A stretch of 64,000 nt of DNA from Saccharopolyspora indica. GTDB lineage: Bacteria; Actinomycetota; Actinomycetes; Mycobacteriales; Pseudonocardiaceae. The stretch's first letter is position 1, and each line of letters opens with the position of its first letter. Shown one piece after another: positions 17,875 to 25,054 of this stretch. The notes below the pieces were generated by a model. It did not search any database, was not told the origin of the DNA, and saw only the letters and a program-made list of their open reading frames with translations. The stretch covers positions 186,001-250,000 of the forward strand of contig NZ_JAQGLB010000006.1 of assembly GCF_027853965.1 (NCBI RefSeq), read 5' to 3'. Both the position numbers and the translations under genes were made by a program.

Positions 17875-18543
17875 CCGTTCAGCGACGTCTTCCGGCGAGC
17901 GGTCGGTGGAGACGTAGACGACGGCCACGGCGGCGCCGGTCAGTGCGCGCGAGGCGATCGGCACCGCCACCGACGACAGGCCCGGGATCACTTCGTCGTG
18001 GCTGGTCGCGTAGCCCTGCCGCCGTGCCTGCGCCACGCGCTCCACCACGTCCGCGCCCATGCCTTCAGTGCCCAGCAAGGTCAGCAGGGCGACTCCCGGT
18101 GCTCCGTGTTCCAATGGGTGACGGGTGCCGGGGTGCTCGGCGACGGTGCCTGCCGCGCGGCGGGGTTCGACGCTGGCGAGCGTGATGCACTCGCCGTGGT
18201 CGTGCACGACCACGAAGCACGTCATGCGCAGATCCGCCGCCACCGCGGCGAGTTCGGGGACCGCGACGCTCTGCAGGTCGCGCGAGACGCCGTGCGCCAG
18301 CACGGCCAGTCCCGCGCCCGGCGCGCAGCGGCCGGCGGAGTCCCTGGCGATCAGGCGGTGGTCCTCCAGAGTGCGCACGATCCGGTAGACGATCGAGCGG
18401 TGCACGCCGAGCTCGGCCGCCAGCTCGTCGATGGTGCGCGGCCGGTCCGCCGCGGCCAGCACCTCCAGGACCTGGATGCCGCGGGACAGCGTCTGCGATC
18501 GCGCCCCGTCGTTCTTCGCCCGTTCGACCATGTCGGCGAACAT
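17833..18543 (-). CDS. IclR-family transcriptional regulator
   Basis: 236 residues: an N-terminal winged helix (SQTLSRGIQVLEVLAAADRP, then IDELAAELGVHRSIVYRIVR) and a C-terminal effector domain with LRMTCFVVVHDHGECITLAS and GLSSVAVPIAS. IclR proteins bind small aromatic or organic acids. The gene runs divergently from hpaC-hpaB and convergently into the MFS gene, so control of the hpa pair is most likely, with the frc cluster as a second possibility. ATG 18543 is used; an ATG at 18531 is an alternative, and the longer open frame starting at 18591 would overlap the candidate operator. Confidence 0.87.
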   Translation of the reverse strand: MFADMVERAKNDGARSQTLSRGIQVLEVLAAADRPRTIDELAAELGVHRSIVYRIVRTLEDHRLIARDSAGRCAPGAGLAVLAHGVSRDLQSVAVPELAAVAADLRMTCFVVVHDHGECITLASVEPRRAAGTVAEHPGTRHPLEHGAPGVALLTLLGTEGMGADVVERVAQARRQGYATSHDEVIPGLSSVAVPIASRALTGAAVAVVYVSTDRSPEDVAERLQAAANAIGVQIG

Positions 18544-18591
18544 AGCCGCCCACCCCTTGTGTTGCCGCTCACAGCCCGTTAGCGTTCCCAA

Positions 18592-18619
18592 ATAGAGCTT
18601 GCAGTTCGATTATAGAACT
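18592..18619. promoter_or_regulatory. Candidate operator in the IclR-hpaC divergent promoter
   Basis: Two direct copies ATAGAGCT (18592-18599) and ATAGAACT (18612-18619) are exactly 20 bp apart, two helical turns. The second is also half of an inverted repeat AGTTC-N7-GAACT (18603-18619). The location between an IclR gene and its divergent target is where IclR proteins normally bind. Confidence 0.5.
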
Positions 18620-18631
18620 CAGGTGATCGAG

Positions 18632-19144
18632 ATGGCACGTCCCCGCACGGCCCGCTCCCCGGCCGATGCCGAGCGCCGGCTCCGCTCCTGCCTCGGCAGG
18701 TTCGCCACCGGCGTCACCGTGATCACCTTCGACGGCCCGAGCGGGCGGCACGGGTTCACCGCGAACTCCTTCACCGGGGTGTCGATGGACCCGCCGCTGG
18801 TGCTGGTCAGCGTCGCCAACGCCGCCAAGGCGCACCGCGAGCTGCCGGAACGGCCGTTCACCGTCAACGTGCTCGGAGCCGAGCAGCAGGCGCTCGCCCT
18901 GCACTTCGCCGGACGCCCGCAGGCCGAACCCGCCTGGGACGACACCGGATCGGCCCCGAAGCTGGTGGGCGCGCTGGCGCACCTCGAATGCCGCCCGTGG
19001 CGCACCTGCGAAGCCGGCGACCACACGCTGCACATCGGCGAGGTCGTCGACTTCGACTACCGCGGCGGCGACCTGCTCGGCTTCGCCAACAGCCGCTTCA
19101 CCACCATCGACGAACCCCTGCTCGGCATGGAGAACCTGCTCTGA
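18632..19144 (+). CDS. hpaC: Flavin reductase component of 4-hydroxyphenylacetate 3-monooxygenase
   Basis: 170 residues of the HpaC-type flavin reductase domain: RSCLGRFATGVTVITF, GFTANSFTGVSMDPPLVLVS, PFTVNVLG and the C-terminal GDHTLHIGEVVDFDY. It reduces FAD or FMN with NAD(P)H and hands it to HpaB, whose gene starts 16 bp downstream. ATG 18632 is preceded by AGGTGA with 5-bp spacing; an upstream ATG at 18599 would lie inside the operator. Confidence 0.85.
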   Translation: MARPRTARSPADAERRLRSCLGRFATGVTVITFDGPSGRHGFTANSFTGVSMDPPLVLVSVANAAKAHRELPERPFTVNVLGAEQQALALHFAGRPQAEPAWDDTGSAPKLVGALAHLECRPWRTCEAGDHTLHIGEVVDFDYRGGDLLGFANSRFTTIDEPLLGMENLL

Positions 19145-19160
19145 ACCTGGAGGAAGCACG

Positions 19161-20609
19161 ATGGGCGCCCGCTCTGGACAGCAATACCTCGACGACCTCG
19201 CGCAGCGACGCATCCACGTCCAGATCGACGGCGAGACCGTCACCGGGAACACCCCGGAACACCCCGCTTTCGCCGGCGTGGCGCGCACCTACGCGGAACT
19301 GTTCGACATGCAGGTCAGCCCCGAGCACCGCGACGTGCTGACCTACGAGTCCCCGACCTCCGGCGACCGCGTCGCCACCTCGTTCCTGGTGCCGGACAAC
19401 GACGACGACCTGCGACGCAGGCGGGAGTCGTTCCGCACCTGGGCCAACCACACCGGCGGCATGCTGGGCCGCACCGGCGACTACCTCAACAGCGCCCTCA
19501 TGGCGCTCGGCCAGGCCAAGTCCTGGTTCGGCCAGGCCGACCCGGCCTTCGGCGACAACATCGAGCACTACTACCAGAAGGTCCGCGAAGAAGACCTCCT
19601 GTGCACCCACACGCTGATCCCGCCCCAGGTCAACCGCAGCGTCAGCGGCGGCCAGCAGGGCGGCGGAGCGCTGATGGCGCACGTGCTCCGCGAGGACGAC
19701 AACGGAATCGTGGTCCGCGGCGCCCGCATGCTGGCCACCGTCGCCCCGATCGCCGACGAACTGCTGGTGTTCCCCTCCACGGTCCTGCGCGGAACCCCCG
19801 AGGACGAGCCCTACTCGTTCGCCTTCGCGATCCCCACCGACGCCCCCGGCCTGCGCTTCCTGGCCCGGCAGCCGCTGCACACCAACCGCAGCAAGTTCGA
19901 CGAACCGCTGGCCGCGCGCTTCGAGGAGAGCGACTGCGTGGTCATCTTCGACGACGTCCACGTCCCGTACGAGCGCGTGTTCGTCCTGCGCGACACGGAC
20001 CTGTGCAACGGCTTCTACACCCGCACCAGCGCGACGACCCACATGACCCACCAGGTCGTGACCCGCACGGTCGCCAAGAGCGAGTTCTTCCTCGGCCTGC
20101 TCACCGAACTCGCCGACGCCATCGGCATCGACGGCTTCCAGCACATCCAGCAGGACCTGGCGGAAGCGATCACCACGGTGGAGATCGGCAAGGCCCTCCT
20201 CCAGTCGGCGGAATCCCAGGCGGCCAAGAACGAGTTCGGGGTCCACACCCCGCTGTGGACCCCGCTGAACACGGCCCGGAACTGGTACCCGAAGGCCTCC
20301 CAGCGCCTCCCGGAGATCGTGCGCAAGTTCTCCGCGAGCGGCCTCATGGGCCTGCCTGCCGAACAGGACGTCTTCGGCGCCGCCCGCTCGGACGTGGAGA
20401 CCTACCTGCAGGGCAAGTCGATCGACGGCCCCGACCGGGTGCGCCTGTTCAAGCTCGCCTTCGACGCGAGCACCTCCGCCTTCGCCGGGCGGCAGAACCT
20501 CTACGAGCACTTCTTCTTCGGCGACCCGGTTCGGATGGCCGGGGCGTTCGTCGGGTCCTACGACGACGGAGGCGTTCGGAAGCGGGTTCAGGACTTCTTG
20601 CAGCGGTGA
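19161..20609 (+). CDS. hpaB: 4-hydroxyphenylacetate 3-monooxygenase, oxygenase component
   Basis: 482 residues, usual length for HpaB. It has the acyl-CoA-dehydrogenase-like fold of FADH2-dependent phenol hydroxylases: HPAFAGVARTYAELFDMQ, DPAFGDNIEHYYQKVRE, GARMLATVAPIADELLVFP, EESDCVVIFDDVHVPYERVF and GRQNLYEHFFFGDPVRM. It hydroxylates 4-hydroxyphenylacetate or a related phenol to a catechol with reduced flavin from HpaC. GGAGGAA lies 7 bp before the ATG. No ring-cleavage genes for homoprotocatechuate are adjacent, so the phenolic substrate may differ. Confidence 0.88.
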   Translation: MGARSGQQYLDDLAQRRIHVQIDGETVTGNTPEHPAFAGVARTYAELFDMQVSPEHRDVLTYESPTSGDRVATSFLVPDNDDDLRRRRESFRTWANHTGGMLGRTGDYLNSALMALGQAKSWFGQADPAFGDNIEHYYQKVREEDLLCTHTLIPPQVNRSVSGGQQGGGALMAHVLREDDNGIVVRGARMLATVAPIADELLVFPSTVLRGTPEDEPYSFAFAIPTDAPGLRFLARQPLHTNRSKFDEPLAARFEESDCVVIFDDVHVPYERVFVLRDTDLCNGFYTRTSATTHMTHQVVTRTVAKSEFFLGLLTELADAIGIDGFQHIQQDLAEAITTVEIGKALLQSAESQAAKNEFGVHTPLWTPLNTARNWYPKASQRLPEIVRKFSASGLMGLPAEQDVFGAARSDVETYLQGKSIDGPDRVRLFKLAFDASTSAFAGRQNLYEHFFFGDPVRMAGAFVGSYDDGGVRKRVQDFLQR

Positions 20610-20616
20610 TCTCGGG

Positions 20617-20657
20617 CAGCGGCCGTCGTGCGTTCTTCGCTCGGCGGCCGCTGTTTT
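20617..20657 (+). terminator. Rho-independent terminator after hpaB
   Basis: CAGCGGCCG (20617-20625) pairs with CGGCCGCTG (20645-20653), a 9-bp stem with a 19-nt loop, followed directly by TTTT. It lies 7 bp after the hpaB stop. Confidence 0.75.
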
Positions 20658-20726
20658 GGTTCGGGGGTGGTTGGGTTGTGGGTGTAGGGACGGGGGCGTT
20701 GTTAGCTGGTGGGTGGGTGGTTGGGG

Positions 20727-20906
20727 CTTTTATCGGTTGTGTTGTGGTGGGGGTCATCCCCGTGGTTTGTGGGATTGTGGGGGCTGTGGTCCGGATGTCA
20801 AGCCCGGCCTGGCGGCCGCCCCTTCGGGGTTTCAGGCTTGACATCCGGACCACAGCCCCGTTTTGGCTCTATGTCACGGGGATGACCCGGTATGGAACGG
20901 ACCCCG
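20727..20906. repeat. Left arm of a 180-bp inverted repeat flanking the DUF222-HNH gene
   Basis: This stretch is the reverse complement of 23050-23229 with a single mismatch (20730 against 23226). Weaker similarity continues inward to about 21025. Inside the arm are two nested inverted repeats. The outer pair is GGGTCATCCCCGTG (20751-20764) with its complement at 20875-20888. The inner pair is a perfect 24-bp stem, 20780-20803 with 20836-20859, whose loop contains CCCCTTCGGGG. The arm can thus fold as a long hairpin in either strand. No transposase gene is present; the arms probably mark the ends of a mobile or once-mobile unit. Confidence 0.9.
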
Positions 20907-21082
20907 AATCGTGCAGGTAGCTCGCCGGTCGTGGGTGGTCGGGGCCTTGCAGCGTTGGGTGGTGGGGTGTTTCGCCGCCGGTGGTTCGAGTGTCTGGTTG
21001 CTGTGTTCTGCGGGCTGGCGGTATGGCTCCCGAGGTCTGACTGTCAACAGGCCAAGCCTGCCGTTGTGAGACGCCTCATTTA

Positions 21083-21095
21083 GTCCTCATAGGAC
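21083..21095. repeat. 13-bp dyad GTCCTCATAGGAC, copy 1
   Basis: GTCCT-CAT-AGGAC is a 5-bp inverted repeat. An identical copy is at 41674-41686 and a one-mismatch copy at 37148-37160. All three are intergenic. The role is unknown; a regulator site or small hairpin is possible. Confidence 0.45.
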
Positions 21096-21128
21096 ATTCG
21101 TGGTTTTCATGTTCACGTTTGGCCGCAT

Positions 21129-21173
21129 GCCAACGACACGCCGACGAATACCCGTCGGATGTTGGCGGTTTTT
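21129..21173 (+). terminator. Terminator or attenuator upstream of the DUF222-HNH gene
   Basis: Nested stems GCCAAC/GTTGGC (21129-21134 with 21161-21166) and CCGACG/CGTCGG (21141-21146 with 21153-21158, loop AATACC) are followed by GG and five T. It lies about 100 bp before the HNH gene start, so it would stop read-through into the gene or act as a leader attenuator. Confidence 0.6.
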
Positions 21174-21275
21174 GGTTCTAGGTAAGGGTTTTCGTGTTTG
21201 GTGGGTATGGTGATCACCCGTTTGTGGGACGGTTATGTGCTCGAATTCTCGTTCGATTGTTGAGAGAATTGATGC

Positions 21276-22721
21276 ATGACACCGCTGATGACCACCCAGG
21301 ACACGACCCCCGCCGCTGGCGCGGGCGTGATCGTGTCCGCCCTGCCCGCGTGGGATGCGCCCACGCCGGGCGGGCCGTGGGCGCCTGCGGTTGACTCCCT
21401 GACCGACGAAGAACTCACGGCCCGGATCGGAGAAGTAGAGCAGCAGATCCGCCAGGCCCGGATGGAACAGCTGCGGTTGATCGCTGAGGCCGACCGCCGA
21501 CGCCTGCACGCTGTGCAGGGTGCGCGGTCGACGCAGGTGTGGTTGAAAACGCTGCTCAACATCGACGGCCAGGACGCCACGACCCGGGTCCGCATCGCCA
21601 CCGCCACCACCGCCCCGGCTGTGGGCGATGACGCTGGCACGGACACCACCGCAGAGCCCACCACCGTCGACCTTCCGGCAACCGGAGAAGCCCTGGCAGA
21701 GGGCGTGATCAGCCTGGAACACGCACGGGTGATCTCCCGCTGCCTAACCAGGCTGCCCGAAAACACCCAGCACCGCGCGGCCGAAATCGAGCGACTGCTG
21801 GTCGAGAACGCCTGCCGCCAATGCCCCCGCGATCTGGCGAAACTCGCCGACCGGATCCGCTACATGATCGACACCGACGGCGCTGTGACCGATGAACGGG
21901 CGCAGTTCGAATCACGGGAGCTGCACTACGCCACCGCCCGAGACGGAATGCTGGTGATCAAGGCCCGCCTCGATCGGGAGACCGGGGCGAAGTTCGTCAC
22001 GGCTTTGCGGCCGTTGGCGGCGCCGCGCCCGGAATCTGATGGGGTCAAGGACCCGCGCACGGTCGGGCAGCGCAACGCCGACGGCCTGTCGACCCTGCTC
22101 GATCTGGTGCTGGACACCGACGGGATGCCCCGCACTGGTGGTCAGAAGCCGCACCTGACGGTCACCATCGACTACACCGACCTCAAAAACCAGCTCCCCA
22201 CCAGCAACGGCGGCGAGAACGCCGTTGGTGGTGCGGGGATGCTGGAGGGCACCGGCCAGTACCTGAGCCCGCAGACCATCCGCAGGATCGCTTGTGACTG
22301 CGAGGTTCTCCCGATGGTGATGGGCGGGGACAGCCTGCCTCTGGATGTGGGTGCCTCGCAGCGGACCGCGCCGACGCATATTCGTGCCGCACTGCTGGTC
22401 CGGGACGGGGTGTGCGCATTCCCGGAATGCGACCACCCGGCCGGAACGCCCCAAGCCCACCACATCGTGCACTGGGTCGACGGCGGCCCGACGAGCGTGG
22501 AGAACATGGTGATGCTGTGCGCCCACCACCACCGCACCATCCACAACCACCATTGGGACATCGAACTCCAGCGTGGTCGCCCGATGTTCACCCCACCGGC
22601 AAGTGTCGATCCGACACGCACACCACGACCTGGCGGGAAAGCCCAACCCGCCACACACCACCATGCCCTCGGCTTCCTGAAAACACCACCAGAGGACAGA
22701 CCGCCAGCGAACACACGCTGA
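21276..22721 (+). CDS. DUF222 / HNH endonuclease-domain protein (13E12 repeat family)
   Basis: 481 residues. Residues about 35-300 are the DUF222 domain (LTDEELTARIGEVEQQIRQA, ALAEGVISLEHARVISRCL). Residues about 370-420 are an HNH nuclease with a zinc-type CAFPECDHP and the core HHIVHW, then N, LC and HHHRTIHNHHWDI. These proteins are multicopy in actinobacteria (REP13E12 in Mycobacterium); the nuclease core is known, the biological role is not. A 7-bp inverted repeat AATTCTC/GAGAATT (21244-21270) covers the likely ribosome site and could repress translation. The gene sits exactly between two 180-bp inverted repeats, which suggests it moves or is recombined as a unit. Confidence 0.88.
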   Translation: MTPLMTTQDTTPAAGAGVIVSALPAWDAPTPGGPWAPAVDSLTDEELTARIGEVEQQIRQARMEQLRLIAEADRRRLHAVQGARSTQVWLKTLLNIDGQDATTRVRIATATTAPAVGDDAGTDTTAEPTTVDLPATGEALAEGVISLEHARVISRCLTRLPENTQHRAAEIERLLVENACRQCPRDLAKLADRIRYMIDTDGAVTDERAQFESRELHYATARDGMLVIKARLDRETGAKFVTALRPLAAPRPESDGVKDPRTVGQRNADGLSTLLDLVLDTDGMPRTGGQKPHLTVTIDYTDLKNQLPTSNGGENAVGGAGMLEGTGQYLSPQTIRRIACDCEVLPMVMGGDSLPLDVGASQRTAPTHIRAALLVRDGVCAFPECDHPAGTPQAHHIVHWVDGGPTSVENMVMLCAHHHRTIHNHHWDIELQRGRPMFTPPASVDPTRTPRPGGKAQPATHHHALGFLKTPPEDRPPANTR

Positions 22722-23049
22722 CCCCACCCGACCCCGGGCGGGGCACCCCACCCTGCCCACCAACCGAAAGCTACACGCCGTCAGGCGACATCAACCCACC
22801 ACCAACACACCAGCACCACACCCAGAAACCAAACAATCCAACTAGAAAGGAACATCCTGGCGATGACGAACCAACCCACCACCCAACCCGGAACGGCCAC
22901 CATCCCCGTTCCCTGCCACAACCCCCTGTTCAACCGCCAGCCCGCAGAACCCCGCAACCCCGAACACCACCTGCCGGTTAACGGAGCACCCCACCACCCA
23001 ACCCCGCAAGGCCCCGACCACCCACGACCGGCACCCCGCCAGCACGGCC
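22722..23049. other. Non-coding, C/A-rich spacer between the HNH gene and the right repeat arm
   Basis: No convincing gene. The plus strand is strongly C- and A-rich, mirroring the G/T-rich left flank (20906-21025). Part of it (about 22930-23049) is a degenerate continuation of the inverted repeat, for example the complement of GGTCGTGGGTGGTCGGGGCC is shared by both sides. A 74-codon open frame at 22863 runs into the repeat arm and is probably not real. Confidence 0.6.
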
Positions 23050-23229
23050 CGGGGTCCGTTCCATACCGGGTCATCCCCGTGACATAGAGCCAAAACGGGG
23101 CTGTGGTCCGGATGTCAAGCCTGAAACCCCGAAGGGGCGGCCGCCAGGCCGGGCTTGACATCCGGACCACAGCCCCCACAATCCCACAAACCACGGGGAT
23201 GACCCCCACCACAACACAACCGATACAAG
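23050..23229. repeat. Right arm of the 180-bp inverted repeat flanking the DUF222-HNH gene
   Basis: Reverse complement of 20727-20906 with one mismatch. The same nested palindromes are present: outer 14-bp stem at 23068-23081 with 23192-23205, inner 24-bp stem at 23097-23120 with 23153-23176. Near identity of arms 2.3 kb apart indicates either recent arrival or continuing gene conversion between them. Confidence 0.9.
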
Positions 23230-23287
23230 TACCACGCACCTTGAAAACTCAAGAGTGGAAACAAGAAGCGCCCCACGGCGACCGGAC

Positions 23288-23346
23288 TGAACCGTCCCGG
23301 GAGTGATGGAAGCCCCACTCAAACAGGGACGGTTCAAACTACCCAA
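23288..23346. terminator. Long hairpin between the HNH element and the acid-sugar kinase gene
   Basis: TGAACCGTCCC (23288-23298) pairs with GGGACGGTTCA (23336-23346), an 11-bp stem; inside it GAGTG and CACTC can also pair. A smaller CTTGA-AAAC-TCAAG hairpin is at 23240-23253. It lies between two convergent genes, so a two-way terminator is likely, although no T tract follows. The remaining DNA between 23230 and 23444 shows no gene. Confidence 0.5.
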
Positions 23347-23444
23347 ACAACCACACATTCGGCGCCGCCTAACGCAAGAACGCTGCCTGCCCGACGACAC
23401 TCGCTTACACCCCGGCCACCGATCAAGACAACGGCAACAGCCGG

Positions 23445-24635
23445 TCAGAAGTCACCACCGGAACGAACGGCGGTGACCGCCCGATGCAACGTCTCCGGCG
23501 TACCGAACCCACCTGCCTTGGTGATCACGTAACCAGGCTGAGGCTCGGTACGCGCGAGCACCACACCAGGTTCGAGTTCGTTCAGCAGACGCAAGCCGGT
23601 AACACCCCGGCGACTCAGCACCGCGCGGGCAGTCTCACCACCGGTCAGCACCAGCAGCGCCGCCCCACTGGTCGCGGGAGCACACACCTCGGCGAGTGCG
23701 GTGTTCAGCCTCCGGGCAACGGTGACGTCGACCGGGCCGTCCAAGGTGACCACTACATCGCCGGTCTTGAGTGCGTCGCGAACCTGATCGGACATCCGCG
23801 CGAGTGCAGCTGCGTTGGCGTCGAGGAGGTTGCGCACCGATAACCTGCGGATGTGCGGGAAGTGCTCGGCCAAGAACTCGGCCTGCTCTCGGGATACCCC
23901 GTTGGCGCTGCCGACCACGGCGAGCGCGTTCCCGTTCACCGGCGGGGGCGGATCCACTTCGCGCCCCGGGCGCAACTGCTCGGCCAGCGCGTCTGCCAAG
24001 CCCGCCGATCCCACCCAGCAGGGCTGGTTCGGGGCCGCCATCCCCGCCGTCACGACCGCTCGGAGGTCGCTTTCCGAAACCGCGTCGCAGACGACCACGT
24101 CGACCTCAGCGAGCAGTTCCGCCAGGCGGGCTCGCAGGGCTGCCGCATTCCCCCGGATCGAGGCCAGCGCCACGTGCTTCACCGCGAGGGGCTTGAGGGT
24201 CGAGGCGATGTCCGTCGGCGGATCGGCTGGTTCCGCCGCCCACGCCTCGGTGTGGTGCAAGGGAATTCCGTCGATGTGGACCACACCACCGAGGACAGTT
24301 CTCCCGGTCGCCGGCGAGGCAGGGCAGACCAGCACCCCCGCGCCATCGGCATGGTCCACGATCGCGCTGATCTCCGCCGCGAGGTTGCCGCGCAAGGTCG
24401 AGTCGATCTTCTTGAACACCACTCGCCCCGCGGCATGACCGCGCAGGGCCGCGGCCACCCGCTCCGCCGCGCGCTCGGGAGTCGCGTGCCTGCTGTCCGT
24501 GTCCGCGACGAACACCTCGGCGTCCCCGGTGTCATCCAGAGCAAGCAACGTGCGCATTTCGCGCAACGCGAAGGGAACACCCGAGTCACCTGCGCCACTG
24601 AGGTCGTCCGCCACAACCAGCACTCGCGATCCCAT
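23445..24635 (-). CDS. Four-carbon acid sugar kinase family protein (DUF1537, OtnK/DtnK-like)
   Basis: 396 residues. The N-terminal substrate domain opens with LVVADDLSGAGDSG, matching the ADDLTGA signature, followed by KKIDSTLRGN. The C-terminal nucleotide domain has LLVLTGGETARAVL and VITKAGGFG. Characterised members phosphorylate D-erythronate, D-threonate or L-threonate in the cytosol. The usual partners (2-dehydrogenase, aldolase, isomerase) are not adjacent, so the substrate cannot be named. ATG 24635 is used with AGGTGA just upstream; the longer frame from 24683 lacks a ribosome site. Transcribed divergently from the BCCT transporter gene. Confidence 0.85.
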   Translation of the reverse strand: MGSRVLVVADDLSGAGDSGVPFALREMRTLLALDDTGDAEVFVADTDSRHATPERAAERVAAALRGHAAGRVVFKKIDSTLRGNLAAEISAIVDHADGAGVLVCPASPATGRTVLGGVVHIDGIPLHHTEAWAAEPADPPTDIASTLKPLAVKHVALASIRGNAAALRARLAELLAEVDVVVCDAVSESDLRAVVTAGMAAPNQPCWVGSAGLADALAEQLRPGREVDPPPPVNGNALAVVGSANGVSREQAEFLAEHFPHIRRLSVRNLLDANAAALARMSDQVRDALKTGDVVVTLDGPVDVTVARRLNTALAEVCAPATSGAALLVLTGGETARAVLSRRGVTGLRLLNELEPGVVLARTEPQPGYVITKAGGFGTPETLHRAVTAVRSGGDF

Positions 24636-25054
24636 GGTCACCTGCTTTTCTGTTCGCCACAGCGCAATTCGGCCATCCGCCACTCCCCCGCCGGGGCGCC
24701 TCGATCACCATAGACAAGGCTGCGCGATCCGCGCAATGCTGCGCATTCCAGCGTTCGGAACACGCAACGACGTCAGGGGGCGCCCGCGCCCCCGAGCGGC
24801 TGCGGTATGCTCTTGAATTCGGCAGCGGGCTTTCCACGCGGCACCTGCTCGCACTGCCCAGTTCGAGGTTCCGCTGGACCTCCGGCCGCGATCGCCAACA
24901 GGAAGAGCTTCCACCAGTCCCCACTGCGCCCGCCGTCGACGCGCGTGACGCCGTCCGGCCCTGCGGCGCCGTTCCACCTGTCCTTCCTGTACGGACGCTG
25001 TGCGCCGCTGCGCGTGGTCGAAGCAGGGAGCCCGCTTCCACTGGAGTCCCGCTC
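24636..25054. promoter_or_regulatory. 419-bp divergent region between the kinase and BCCT genes
   Basis: No gene recognised. About 90-110 bp upstream of the kinase start are two adjacent dyads: TGCGCG-ATC-CGCGCA (24721-24735) and AATGC-TGC-GCATT (24735-24747), a possible repressor site. A GC palindrome (GGGGGCGC-CC-GCGCCCCC) lies at 24776-24793. The BCCT start at 25055 has GGAG eight bases upstream. Confidence 0.4.

Noticed and set aside
20656..21083. Several short plus-strand open frames in and after the left repeat arm
   Set aside because: They have Trp/Gly/Val-rich low-complexity products from G/T-rich DNA, and the mirrored arm gives equally open frames on the opposite strand; a repeat explains both.
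22863..23087. 74-codon open frame after the HNH gene
   Set aside because: It runs into the 180-bp repeat arm, is Pro/His/Thr-rich from the C/A-rich strand and has a poorly placed ribosome site.
20727..23229. Insertion sequence with a DDE transposase
   Set aside because: The only gene between the arms is DUF222-HNH; no transposase motifs or short target duplications could be recognised.
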